Part shown: positions 45,785 through 56,890 of the stretch, one piece after another
Numbering within the stretch: position 1 is the stretch's first letter
Layout of the letters: every line of letters starts with the position of its first letter
DNA from: Nigrospora sphaerica
Taxonomy: Eukaryota; Ascomycota; Sordariomycetes; Amphisphaeriales; Apiosporaceae
NCBI GenBank assembly: GCA_018287875.1
Contig: JAGVVL010000015.1
Location: 124,001-188,000, forward strand
Reading direction: 5' to 3'
DNA: 64,000 nt
Translations under genes and position numbers: made by a program
Notes under the pieces: generated by a model
Seen by the model: only the letters and a program-made list of their open reading frames with translations
The model's database searches: none
Told to the model about the DNA's origin: nothing

Positions 45785-47642
45785 TCACGGGGTATCCCCT
45801 TTCGGCTGTGCGTAGTAGCGCATTTCACCCGGTTCCATTCTTCTCGGGGGATTGGGGCCGGGCTTGGTGGGGAGTCTTTCTTGGCTTACAATGCGATTGG
45901 GTAACAAGATTTCGCTGGGCGTCCGCAACATAGTCGTAGTGCAAGGTCGCGGCAGCGGCAGCAGGTCGGCGTCGCCAGGGAGTCCCCGGCCCAGCTCCAA
46001 GTCGTGCCAGTACCAATCATCAACTGGCGGAAGGGGTGGCAGCTGTGGCGCCACCTCGTTGGCTTCTTTGGGCTTCGCCATCCTCCTCCATGTGGCCACC
46101 CGGCTCGGGAAAAGGATTGCGCCAGGGTAAGGGTGTTGACAGACCATGAGCTGGGCGTTGGCGCCTCTCGGACCGCGATCACTCTGCGCCAAGTTCAAAT
46201 TGCATCGTTGGGGACTGAGGCACGAGTCGCCGCATCCGTTGGATGACGCCCTCTGCGTGCGAGAGGGTGTGAATGGCGAGTCGAAGCTTTTAAGCTTGTG
46301 CCTTGAGCTGCTCTCAAAGATCACCTTGGTGATGGAGTCTGGATTCGTTCTGACCCCCCTCATTTTTCTTTCATTAGCTCTTTTCTTGAGCAGGAGATTC
46401 GTTAAGGGCAGGCAGGCGCAGATCTGCCCTATCGCGATCTCTATTAGACTTTTGATATGTGTGAGCTGCTAGAAGGTACATGGCGATGAGCCGGGGGAGA
46501 TGATCCTACCAGTAGAATATTATCTCAGCAAAGTCCTGGGTGTAGTTTGTTGTATGCCTGTAGTCGACGATGAGCTGCGCCCGGTATATCGTGACCCCCA
46601 CCGCCACCCCACCCGCCCCTAACATAACGATGACCTTGAGTTTCTTAAGAAGCGAGATCCGCAAGGGCAAGGCCAAGAGAATGGGAAGTACCAAAATAGC
46701 GGCATCGGTAAGAATCGCGAAGGACGTATCGGCGATGAAAATGGTCGACTGGTTCATGCAATGGCCGCCGTGTTTCAGCAACTCGGTGTCCCAGAAAGCA
46801 CTCACGGGTTGACATATGAGAGCTTTCATGGTGAGCAGGATAAAGTAAAAGACGACCATGGAGGCTATAAAAAGACGAATGCCTAGCGCGGCAATATGAT
46901 GGATAGAGAACAGTCGCCCCATGATGACAAGTAGCGTCAGCTTGGTAGCTAAGACAGCGGGCCCGTAGACAAGGCTGACGGCGTAGAACCACTTTTGGGC
47001 CCATGAAGCTATCAGCCATTTATTTTGCAGGGAGTTGTTAACAGAGGGGGGAGAAGGCAAGATAGCATAAGAGAACACGGCGGAATAGGCGATATTGGAA
47101 CGCAATACCCGGCCCCTCCCGGGGCTATCGTAGAAAGCTTATACCTTTCCCCAAATAGAAACAAGCCCAGAATCTCATGCTGGGACGTACCTTGTGTAAG
47201 TTTTCTGTTTGCTTCGGCGATAATAGATTTGCTGGCTGGGTAAGCCCGTACTGGACCACTAGGTGTAATTGTTCAGTATGAATCCTGGCTTGTAGGCAGC
47301 GGGTGACACTCACTTTTGCATGAAATAGCAATCTCTAGTAGCGAGAGAAGCTACAGCGAGTCAGACCCAACGTCTTTCGAGGCCAATCGGTATCGACCAT
47401 ACCCACGAAATTGAACAGCACCCTGGCAATAGGTCAGTCATCAGTAGCCATATCAGCACTGTGAAAGCGGCGCGCCACTTACAGTCCTCAGTTAATAGCG
47501 GCTGGCCGAGCTTGATCTTTGCATAACATCGGAGGCCAAAGAAGAAGGTGATGAGGCCTAGGCAAGCTAAAAACCCGATGGCCACCCAGTCGGTCCAGTT
47601 GGGTTCAATGTCAGGCCGATCGGATGGTACTCGGGGCGTCAT
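45785..47642 (-). CDS. SAT4-family (rhodopsin-like) integral membrane protein, one-base frameshift as sequenced
   Basis: Six exons on the minus strand: 47642-47483, 47422-47407, 47350-47314, 47258-47191, 46991-46510 and 46448-45785; about 475 residues. Helix 1 is WVAIGFLACLGLITFFFGLR; helix 2 is split over the 16-base second exon and exon 3 (VLFNFLLSLLEIAIS); then VQYGLTQ, LSPKQTENLHKWFYAVS across a 199-bp intron, further helices, and IEIAIGQICACLP after the last splice, followed by a long cytoplasmic tail. This is the fungal SAT4/PTH11-related fold (PF20684), mostly of unknown ligand. All phases close only if the GGG at the exon 2 acceptor (47421-47423) had one more G. Because every other junction fits, I favour a sequence error over a pseudogene. 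The tiny exons make this gene easy to miss. Confidence 0.75.
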
Positions 47643-49558
47643 TCCGAGGACCAGTCGGTGACCCTCACACACGCTATTTGCGATGACGAGGCGAGTATTG
47701 GAGGAGGGCAAAATTGAAATTTCTAGAGAGTGGGAGCTGAAAAGGTGGTTTGGAGGTCCCGCGTCTGGTGGGGGCATTCTTTCGGCACGTCTGCCTCCAT
47801 CGGACGATAGGCTGCTCTAGGATAAGAATCATCCACAGCAACGAGCCGAGTCATTGGCAAGGGGCTATGGATACTATCCGTGCACCTAAGCTTTGGGTCT
47901 ACGGAGTCTAGGCCAGTCACAATGGAAAAGAAACGGGACGCTTCCGACCCCGGCCAGCCGGCCAAGGGTTGCTACTGATGGCGCCAAGCGATACGCCGAA
48001 GTGCGCCACCCGATGTAATACGAGAGCGACTTCTTCGCACCTCCTCGCCGCTCGACAGGTAACTGTTATGCTCGTTTCCGCCCTACCCGGTACCTGACTC
48101 GCCGCGAGAGGGCATTGTGGCAGAGCTACCGAACTATAAGCTGCTAGCTTGGGCAGGGAGACAAGGCACTCCCGGAAAACCAATCGGCGAGTTGGCATCT
48201 GATCTAGTAACTCGCTAACCGGCATTGGATCCCGTGTTATTTTTCTTGGCCCAGATCATGGATGCCGGAACGGAAATACCGTTCGGTCGACCCCAACCAG
48301 CAGGGGTACCGTCACCTTTACAGCAACGCCTTTCGATTCCCGTATCTATTGACAATGGGCGAGTCATTACGGCGACTTCGCGTCCTTTTACCTCGTCATG
48401 CAATGTCAGGCGGCCGAGGCCGGCCAAACGCGGGATCTTACCAGTCTTGCCAGTGGAAAGGTCCAGCTATGATGGGCAGAGTTGATCTGTAGAAACCCTC
48501 CAAAGACCGGCACCAGAAGAATCCAGGGCTCATCGTGCACCCCAGAAGGAAACTTCCCAACATGCTGCACCCCTCTCGCACCTGGCGCTTCCCACGAGCA
48601 CCAATTACACCCTCTATGGCAGTAACACGACTGCCCGCCCGGACGCCCTGCCCCACGCCCCAAGGCTCGATCCCAAACACATCGACCCCAGTCTCACGTC
48701 GACCAATGACAACGCCGCCGTCACCGTCACCGTCATAGCCGCCCCTGCTGTGCGTGGTTTTAGTGCTGCATCCCTGACGACGTTTCCCGTTGCCCACTTA
48801 ATAGAGAATCACGCCTCCATTAACGATATCACCAGCTCCGACGGCCACAGGGCGACTGCAACGCTCACGAAGTGGGAGCGTTGTCACCCTGGGGGTTGTG
48901 GGCATTGAGGTGAAGAATGTTGAGTGGGTCTAGAGGTGGCGTAAAGGGCCCGGCGGCTTGAGAGTCATGAGGCAAGCGAGCCGCCCGCCCCTCGGCCTCA
49001 AAATTAGGATCCTGGAGACTGGGTTCGCAGGAATTCCATTAAGGTGTGATAAAGACGTATCAAGCTTTCGGTGCTCACACGTATCCTCGTGTGTCAACAA
49101 AAGGTGGCTGACTCAAAGTGAAAAAGGTACGTATAACAACCTGGCTTGAGGAGCGCAATCGGGATGGCCCTCATTACGTGACCATTTTCCACCATGAAAC
49201 AGTCCATAATGAGCCTCCGATTCAGGGCGAGAAGTCCGGTTTTCTTTATGCGCGAAACTAAGATGGAAAATTCGACCAAATCTTATCATATATATGCCCA
49301 CCGGCGTAGGAACAAGTTTAAATGGACGTTTTAGTTTTTATTCATTTTTAGAACTACTAAAATAGTAATCTGATTGCTATGAATAGTGGTAGCTATTGTT
49401 TCAATCAAGAACGTCTACTAGTCCGTTATGTGCATGGCCTTAATTGCAGCGACAATCGACAATGGATTAGGGAACAAGTCTGTAATGAAGGGATAACAGG
49501 GGATTCAGCTAGTTCTGGAGGGTATGATCAAGGTATTTTGAGATGTAAAAAAGTACTA
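47643..49558. other. Intergenic between SAT4-family gene and Fot1-like transposon
   Basis: 1.9 kb. Several overlapping GC-rich open frames exist at 48225-48907 on both strands, none with a recognisable domain, convincing start or splice structure. I see no supported gene. Confidence 0.45.
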
Positions 49559-49603
49559 ACGTACATGTCAGGTCAGCGGAACATGTGGGTCAACGGAACA
49601 CTT
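49559..49603 (+). repeat. Terminal inverted repeat, left (45 bp)
   Basis: Starts ACGTACATGTCAGGTCAG; identical to the reverse complement of 51374-51418. Within it the motif GGTCARCGGAACA occurs twice, a plausible pair of transposase-binding sites. Confidence 0.9.
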
Positions 49604-49655
49604 TCTAGCACAATCCCATTAGAATCAGACAATTATATCGCCATAACACCTTAAA

Positions 49656-51320
49656 TTAATTCAAACTAATCGTTTCCGACTCTTTAAAGACACCTTTTTC
49701 CATTTGACAAGTGCGAGCATTATGACCGGTCTCTCCGCAGGTGCCGCAGCGTTGTCCGCGAGGTTGAGTCCTCCTTACGCGACTGCTATTTGCACGTGTT
49801 TCCTCCTTCAACTGCGTATCGGCGTCCTTTTGATCTAAAATATCTTGTGCCTCTCCAATAGCTAGTGCTCCTCCATTTCGTATACGCTTTTTCTTTATTT
49901 TGCGACGTTTTGCGAGGCTGCTATTCGCCTCTCGGAGGCTGCGGACCTCAGCCTCTAAAAGGGTAACACGATGCATTGTTGCTACCGCACCCTTCGAAAG
50001 CTGGTCAATTGCTAGTAAAATTGGTGTCGGGGAGCTCCCTTAGTGACGGCGGACTCGATTCGTAATATAATCTGTTTGCGAAGTCGCCTCGGTTGGGTTG
50101 TGCGGCGTTTGAGAGGCCCATAGGATGCTTGCTGTTAGGAGGCTGCTAAACGGCGAAGGCGTCGATAACTTCACGTCGAGCTTCGAGATAACCTTTTCCG
50201 GGTTATAAGGGACTAAACCAGCTCCGCGGAACCCAGCCTTGACGTTTTCGGGTATAAAAACCTTTAAAAACGCGGCCTGGAAAGCGATAAGGAACTCGGC
50301 CTTAGTGATATGGTTAACGAGTGACTTCATAAAGGTTTCGATTTCGCGACCGTACGCCCGCTTCAGTGGCCCAAAACACCCCACGTCAAGTGGCTGGAGT
50401 AGATACGACGAGTGCGGAGGCATAGAGACCGTGATGATGTTCTTCTCTTTATAGAAAGCCTGGAATTCGGCCGAAACGTGGCTCTCGTGCCCGTCGATCA
50501 CTAATAGACGATATCGGCCTTTCGCGCGCGACGAGGTATGTTTATCGAAATGCCGAATCCAGTCCAGGCCTGTCTCATTATCGGTCTATCCATTCTCGGT
50601 TGGTTTAATTACCCAATCGCGTGGGAGGGTGCTATCGGAGTACCAATTGGCGAGGTGGTAAGCACCCTTCACGACGATAAACGGCGGGACACACCAGCTG
50701 TCGGAACAGACGCCTTAGATTACGGTAACCCATTCGCGATTGCCAGGCTGGACCTTCTTTCGTTTGCCTTTACGGTCGGCGCCCGTGACGACTATAGTGG
50801 ACGCGATCTGGCCCATCATAAAGCCGGTCTCGTCGAAGTTGTAGATATCCTCGTCCTGGATGCCGTACTTGGCCTTAATATTCTGTAAAAGACCGAACCA
50901 GCCGGCGATCTTCTCAGGGTCTTCGCAAAGGGCCCTCTGGTAGTCGTATACACGCGAAAGACGCGTCCGAAGGTCTGGTTGGCGCTTCACGAAGGTCGAG
51001 GCCCAACGCGTCCCGACGCGTGACGCGTCACGCGCCTCGGCGATAACATTCGCTATATCTTCCACGTCAGAGATTCGGGGGGAAAACCCTCGCGCATCTA
51101 GGTCGAGAATGTATTGAACAATAGCTTTCTCTTCTAGTTCGGACAGTCGACAACTGCCTAGGCGGGTATCTTGTCGGGCGCGTCTGCCGTTCATCCGGCT
51201 ATGGAGAGTGGTTAGAGAAACCTGGAAGATCTTAGCGGCTTTGCGAAGACTTAAACTAGGAGTCTTCTGAATCGCTTGAACCGCTAGAATAATCTGCGAC
51301 TCGCTCGAAGTGTTTGTCAT
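49656..51320 (-). pseudogene. Fot1/pogo-type transposase with three RIP-type stop codons
   Basis: A single minus-strand frame of about 554 codons. The N-terminus has a psq-type helix-turn-helix (LSLRKAAKIFQVSLTTLHSR) and a CENP-B-like DNA-binding region. The DDE catalytic triad is visible: YNFDETGF, LLVIDGHESH and PLDVGCFGPLK. The C-terminus ends with a zinc knuckle CGTCGETGHNARTC. Stops: TAA at 50715-50717 (expected CAA, Gln), TAG at 50586-50588 (expected TGG, Trp) and TAA at 50040-50042 (probably CAA). All are C-to-T or G-to-A, as from RIP. No frameshift is present. Confidence 0.92.
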
Positions 51321-51373
51321 GATTTGTTATAAAGTAGAGCGCGGTTAAAGTTGGGGAGGTGGGAATTTGCAGG

Positions 51374-51418
51374 AAGTGTTCCGTTGACCCACATGTTCCG
51401 CTGACCTGACATGTACGT
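51374..51418 (-). repeat. Terminal inverted repeat, right (45 bp)
   Basis: Perfect inverted copy of 49559-49603, next to TA at 51419-51420. Confidence 0.9.
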
Positions 51419-51822
51419 TAGTCCTTTCGCTAGCCGCGTAAGTTTAGCGGCTGCATTATGTAGAAAACCAATGCCTAGCGCGCCTATGAAGGTCCTTGTG
51501 TGATGAAGATCACAGTAAATAGTTTTTTGTTACGATAGCTGAGCGTCTAAGGTAGAGTTTCATCCCACTGATCACGAGAAAATTGGGTTGAAGAATGGAC
51601 AGTGGTCTAGGACTCTGAGTTTCCTTTGTATTTATCTACAGCAAGGCCTCCCATTGATATCCGAGAGGTGAGGTCATTTATCTACTCTTTTATGTACCCA
51701 GACCTTCGATCTCTAGCGCTAGTGACACTTCTTTTAGGTCTTTTAACTGTATAACTTGAACCTTCGCTTCTAATGACCTGTATAGTGCGACATAACAGCA
51801 TATGAATATCATCCATGACGCT
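51419..51822. other. Short spacer between transposon and Zn2Cys6 gene
   Basis: About 400 bp, no feature seen. Confidence 0.5.
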
Positions 51823-53505
51823 TCAGCCGACTGCCATTGACGGGGGGGGCCTTGGGTATTGAATCCAGTCTTTGACCCGTCTCACTTGGCTCTGGCTATC
51901 ATCGTAAATGAAGAAGATGATAGCCTGTCGAATTATGGGTCGGCTAGACGAATCTCCACAAAGGACCGTCTCGGGGTCAAGGTAGGAATCTCTTACCCTT
52001 CTGTTGTCGGCCGGCAATGCGTACGCAGCCTTGTCGCACACAGACTCGCTAGAAGGCATTTCGTCTCCACATGGCGCCACCTCGATACCGTGCTCACGCT
52101 CAACGATGCGCTTGCCGATGGCGTAAGTGCGTGGAGCGTCCCAGAGCGCCTCGCGAGGGCAGGCAAGTCGCCGCGTCAGCATGAGCGCCTCGACCCGCAG
52201 CTTCAGGTCGCGGCACTTTATGGTCACGAAGTGTAGCAGAGGGAGAACGCCCATCTCGAAACGAAACACGGGCTCGAAGCCTCTTGCGGAGCTCGTCGAC
52301 CTGGCTGGCTTTTCCTTGCCTTCTTCGCGTGCAAGCTCGACTATGCGCTCAAAACGGCCCCGATGCGCGTCATAGGCCGTCTCCTCCGCCTTACCCAGAC
52401 AGTCGGCCCATATTTTGGTAACCAACCAGCGCATCTCGAGCATGCGGTACCCCGCCATCTCGGCCTGGCTGGCCGTCTTCTGCTGGGATCGTTTCGACGC
52501 GAAGAAGGCCGAGGACCAGACACCCAAATCATCACGCAGGCGTGACCATCGGGCGATCAACGATGGATGTGGCCCAGTGAGCGTGTCTTTGTCCTTTCCG
52601 TCGCCGCATGCGGTTAAACGGAACGGGTCAAACTCCCGAAGGAGCCCGACTGTTCGCGCCATAAGACGGTCTAGTGAGGCGCTGACCTCGTACACTCTCG
52701 TGAACGCGCCGCCTATCCGGTCCTCTCCATGGAACCAGAGCGGAAAGTCACAGAGAGTAGCGCCGAAGAAGAAGGGGAAGACGTTAAGGTGGCTTAAGAC
52801 AGCAGCCAACGCGAGGGGCGGAGGTCGCGCCGAGGACTGCGCGATTCGCAGTGCGTGGCGACAATGGGCGACGGCACCCGACTCGTGGCCGCGCAGGAAA
52901 TCGATGGACATGTAGAGGATGGAGAGGAAGAGCACTAGGTGCGCGTCCAGATCTGCCGCAGCGGCGCCAGCAACACAGCGCAGAGATCTACCGTAGTACC
53001 GCGATGCCATTTCGATCTTCTGTTGCCGTCGCTGCGGGTGGCTTGGGGCGTGACTGTCAGATGCCTCCAGGGACGCTTCGTAAAGTAGGCTGATGGCGAG
53101 CACGGCATTTCGAGCCGTGGCGTCTTGGATGGAGAGCTGCAGGATGGACGCCGTCCACAGATACACAGTCGTAGGTCCTGAGATGTTGGGCGCCACAACC
53201 AGGCGGAAAAACTCCAAGCTGCGCATCTCCAGAGGCTGGTTGTCGTTTGTGGTGGGTGGGATGATGGACGGCTTCGTACATAGCAATTCGGTCCACGAAT
53301 ATGACGCCGTCGTAGGTTCTTGGTAACCGCGGCATTCCTTCCCGGCCTTCCGACACCTGTTGCAGGTCGGCTTTGCCTCGTCACACTTTACTCTTCGTTG
53401 CCTAGACGGGTGGCGTAAGTGTCAAGAGTAAGAGGCTGGGTATGGGGGCGCATACTTGCATGTCACACAGCCTGTGCGGACCTTTTCATAGCCAATTTGC
53501 GCCAT
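51823..53505 (-). CDS. Zn(II)2Cys6 transcription factor (second)
   Basis: Two exons, 53505-53456 and 53401-51823, with a 54-bp intron (GTATGC...GTCTAG) inside the zinc cluster, 542 residues. Joined, the cluster reads C13-X2-C16-X6-C23-X6-C30-X2-C33-X6-C40 with KQRRVKCDEAKPTCNRCRK. The rest is helical and lacks a clear PF04082 core; it resembles the DUF3468/fungal_trans_2 class of regulators (SLEFFRLVVAPNISG, AVLAISLLYEASLE, HCRHALRI). ATG at 53505 is preferred; an in-frame ATG at 53637 would add 44 residues. It is divergent from a secreted beta-lactamase-like gene 990 bp away, so regulation of that gene is possible. Confidence 0.87.
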
Positions 53506-54216
53506 GAAGCCAGGCCTCGGGCCGCGTGGGTGGCGGACTGCTTCTGTTTCCGGGTAAGGTTGCCCCCAAGTCGCGGCATGAAGTGAAAATGTTGAGTGGT
53601 TAAGACGCGAAAGAGGGGCGTTTGCGAGCGGTTGCAATCACAAACGACGCATGGAACTTCACGTAGCGCACTGCCACCTCTTTAACCGAGAAGGATGTAG
53701 CGTGGCGGGGCATTTGCGAGATGATATTAGTGCTTACTGGGGGACAGGGGAGCCATAGATCTGACCTTCAGATTGCCAAGGGTACCACGTACATACAGCC
53801 TCCTGTTTACGTAGTAGTTACTCCCGAGGAATGCAGATTGGCAGTCGATGTAAACCTTTCGGCCTGCTGCTGTGCGCGGCTCATTTACAGGTGTAGCGCC
53901 CAGTTTGGTACGCATTCTTTCTCAAGATTTTGCGGTTGACGGTGAGTTTCGCGGCTTTTGCGGTAGGCTTTCAAAGCCATGCAATTGAAACCCTCCTCTT
54001 ATCAGAAGATTCCTGTAGCTGGCCGTATTCTCCTTACACGTTCGACAAATCTGATTTCCGAACACTATGTTCCTGGAACCAGCCTTGAATCTGCGTAAGT
54101 GTAAATCTGAGCGACTCTCTCTTGTCAGTAATGAGCGACTTTGGTCATAATTCGCGTGCTCAAAGACGCGCCCCCTCGACGAACGGGATGAGTGGGGCAA
54201 ATGCGAGCTGCTAGCG

Positions 54217-54225
54217 TCCGACGGA
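54217..54225. promoter_or_regulatory. Candidate zinc-cluster site TCCGACGGA
   Basis: Nine-base palindrome joining everted CCG/CGG triplets with one-base spacing, 270 bp upstream of the beta-lactamase-like ATG. Short enough to occur by chance. Confidence 0.3.
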
Positions 54226-54333
54226 TGCCGACGATCTCTGACCCTTTCTCCTTGTCGTGAGACGGGATACGCAATCCGCCACATGGGGTACATCTCACGC
54301 GGTCCCTCCGGCTTGAAGCCCCCCGCCGTGTAC

Positions 54334-54340
54334 TATATAA
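54334..54340 (+). promoter_or_regulatory. TATA box (TATATAA) of the beta-lactamase-like gene
   Basis: About 155 bp upstream of the ATG at 54495. Confidence 0.45.
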
Positions 54341-54494
54341 TCCGCAGTATATCTGCATCACTTCGAACTTCTTGAAGCAGCGGTTCCAGTATCGACTTCT
54401 TTTATTGTTCTTCTACTCACACGATCACCGTCCCCTTTCTACATTACCTGAGCATTTCGGCCATCATTTCTTAGGGCAATATCCTGTGCTCACC

Positions 54495-56382
54495 ATGTTG
54501 TGCAATCTCGTGGTCCTCGCCCTCATGGCAGTTTCTCATGGTGCTGAGGGGGCGGACTGCATACTAGCTGGCCCTGGTTTTCCCTCGCCCTCTCGTCTAT
54601 CCAACAGCTCTCAACACAGAGATGCCACGTCCGCATTCGAGGCCCTCCTCATCCAGCATGATCTTTTGCCAAACGACACTGCTTGGGCCGTAGCGTTGTT
54701 CTCTTCAAAAGAGAACAAGACCCTGTACGAGAAATATCACACGCCTCCCATGGATATCGGGGTCAAGCAGGTCGACGAGAATTCCGTTTTCCGAATTGCC
54801 AGCATCTCCAAGGTGTTCACAGTTTGGTCATTTCTGAAAGAATTGGGAGATGAGCGCTTCAATGACCCCATTACCTGGTACATTCCCGAGTTGGCCAACT
54901 TGACTCATGCCACCGACGCTGTCTACGACGACCTGGACCAAGTACGCTGGGATGATGTTACCCTGGGCCAGCTCGCAAGTTCAGCCGCGGGTATACCTCG
55001 CGATGGTGAGTAATTTATCAGAACGGCCATCTGTGCTCCTCGCACTCTTGCTCATGCCTCACTAGTCGCCCAGTCGGACCTATCGGCCTCGCTTCCCGCT
55101 GAGCAGGCCTCCGCTTTAGGCTTTCCCACTTTAAACCCGTCCGAGGTGCCCAGCTGTGGCGTCCCCGGGATTACGTCTCCCTGCTCCCGCAACGGTGCGT
55201 TACCCAGACTACTGTCTTTGTCATCGTCCTTCTTGTTTCACTCTACTAATCCTTCCACATCACCCAGAAACTATAGCATACCTTGTGCATCAACACCCAG
55301 TGTTTCCCGCCGCACACTCGCCCGCGTACAGCAACATGGGGTTCGCCCTTCTCGCCCTGGCTCAGGAGGCCGTTACTGGCGTAGCGACGGGCACCTCCAT
55401 TACGGACAAAATCTTCAGTCCCCTTGGCATGAGCCAAAGCAGTTACGAGGTAGCCCCTGCCGTCAGCCGTGGAGTCGTCCCCGGTGGTGTCGCCAAAGCC
55501 AGCGAGGTCGGATGGGACAGCAGCCTAGGTCTCACTGCGCCCTCGGGATCCCTCTACATGTCCACGGCAGACATGGTCAGAGCCGGGCAGGCCATTCTGC
55601 AGTCCACCACCATGCCACGCGCCAGGACTCGGCGCTGGCTGCAGCCACGGATGGCCACCGGCTATCTCAGCAGCCTCGTCGGTGCGCCGTGGGAGATTCG
55701 ACAGTTGGCCATGCCGTCCGCTTCCGGGCGCATAACGCAGCTCTACACGAAACAGGGCGATTTGGGTGGCTATCATGCTGCGTTGGTCTTGTCTCCGGAG
55801 CACGATCTTGGTTGGGTGGTGATGACGGCCGGCCCACTAACGTCGACAGCCCCCAAGGTCCGCCGGGGGCTGATGAATGCCTTTGGAAGTGCATTCCTCC
55901 CGGCAGCGGAGCAACAGGCCCGGGACGAGGCCGTGGCCAACTTTGCAGGGACTTTCGTCGACGCCGCCACCAACAGCTCGGCCAGAGTCGTCGTCGAGGC
56001 AGCATCTGGCCGCCCGGGACTTCTTATAACACATCTCGTGAGCCGAGGCGTTCCCGTCATCGGGCCTGGAAGCCCCCTGGTCCAAATTTACGGTGCCGGC
56101 CAATCCGGGCGATTGTTCCCCTCGGGTCTCCAGACTATCCAACGCTGCGAAGTCGGATGCGAGGGGACGTATACATCTCGTCTTGGGTTCCGAGCTACCT
56201 TCTTCAACGCTACGGACGATAACCAGGTTGAAGATCCTTGTCTCATGAGTTGGACCGCATTGGGAGCTCCCCTCTACGGTCGGGTTTCGCTGGACGACTG
56301 GGGCTTTGATATGAGCGAAGCCGGCCGCGCCGAGGCACTCAACGTGAGGATGCTGCGGTTACGACTAGAGAGAGGACTGTGA
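54495..56382 (+). CDS. Secreted beta-lactamase/transpeptidase-like serine hydrolase
   Basis: Three exons, 54495-55005, 55066-55194 and 55268-56382, with introns of 60 and 73 bp (GTGAGT and GTGCGT donors), 584 residues. Signal peptide MLCNLVVLALMAVSHGAEG. PF00144 features: FRIASISKVFT with the SxxK nucleophile and base (Ser103, Lys106), and YSN (Tyr234-Asn236) in AHSPAYSNMGFALLA; further on SGSLYMSTADMVRAGQAIL and GDLGGYHAALVLSPEHDLG, where the third active-site motif would lie. Several N-glycosylation sequons and late Cys support secretion. Fungal members include esterases and hydrolases acting on cyclic esters or amides; substrate unknown. An in-frame ATG at 54372 is less likely because it would bury the signal peptide. 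Confidence 0.9.
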
Positions 56383-56737
56383 TCCGGCGTCGTAAAGAAC
56401 ATATTCTGGCATACACTCTTCATCTGGGGGAGAGGGTGTGATAGTTCACACCAAGCGTTAACGATAATGTTTTCTACTAGACGATGTTCATTTTTTTATT
56501 TAGTGGAACTAATAGGGCCGGAGAATGCTTCAGCTCGAAACTCTTTCTGTAACCAACATGAGCACGAAGGATGCATCTTATTATAGTTGGGGGGGGTCCC
56601 TCCATGCCGTCCTTTGGGAGAGGGTGGGATTATAGAAGGGGTCGAATAAGTTCCAAGACTACCGCCTAACCACCTACTCGCAGCCACTTTGCGCTTTTTA
56701 GAGCAGGCATCGAATGGGTCGCAATAAACTCGTTATT

Positions 56738-56890
56738 CTAGAATTGAGGGGGGTCCGCCTTGAGGGGTCCAGTCCAGGGGTTGTCGATGCCCTGGGGCTC
56801 GCGCTTGGCCACCATGTCGCGCAGCACCGGACTAGCGAGAGCGCCGCTGCATAGGATGGCGGCGGCCACGTGGAATTTGTTGAAAATCAT
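56738..56890 (-). CDS. Short secreted peptide precursor with a Kex2-type site (50 residues)
   Basis: An unspliced frame of 50 codons. Residues 1-19 (MIFNKFHVAAAILCSGALA) form a signal peptide, followed by SPVLRDMVAKR, where Lys29-Arg30 is a Kex2-type dibasic processing site, and then a 20-residue tail starting EPQGIDNPW and ending DPPQF. Signal peptide, short pro-region, KR site and one terminal peptide are the layout of fungal secreted peptide hormones and some RiPP-type precursors, though those usually have repeated cores and here there is only one. It could also be a small effector. Below typical gene-finder cut-offs. The function is unknown; the frame is short enough that chance cannot be excluded. 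Confidence 0.5.
   Translation of the reverse strand: MIFNKFHVAAAILCSGALASPVLRDMVAKREPQGIDNPWTGPLKADPPQF

Larger units (their letters stand above)
49559..51418 (-). mobile_element. Fot1/pogo-type DNA transposon, complete but inactivated
   Basis: 1,860 bp bounded by perfect 45-bp terminal inverted repeats and by TA on each side (49557-49558 and 51419-51420), the target duplication of the Tc1/mariner-pogo superfamily. It contains a single transposase frame on the minus strand with three nonsense codons. Size and layout match Fot1-like elements of ascomycetes. Confidence 0.93.
53506..54494. promoter_or_regulatory. Divergent promoter region of regulator and beta-lactamase-like gene
   Basis: 990 bp without a supported gene. 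Contains TCCGACGGA at 54217-54225 and a TATATAA at 54334-54340. Confidence 0.5.

Noticed and set aside
48225..48907. Set of GC-rich open frames, one of about 140 codons reading NYTLYGSNTTARPDALPHAP without a start
   Set aside because: No initiator, no recognisable domain, and the opposite strand is equally open, so coding cannot be supported.
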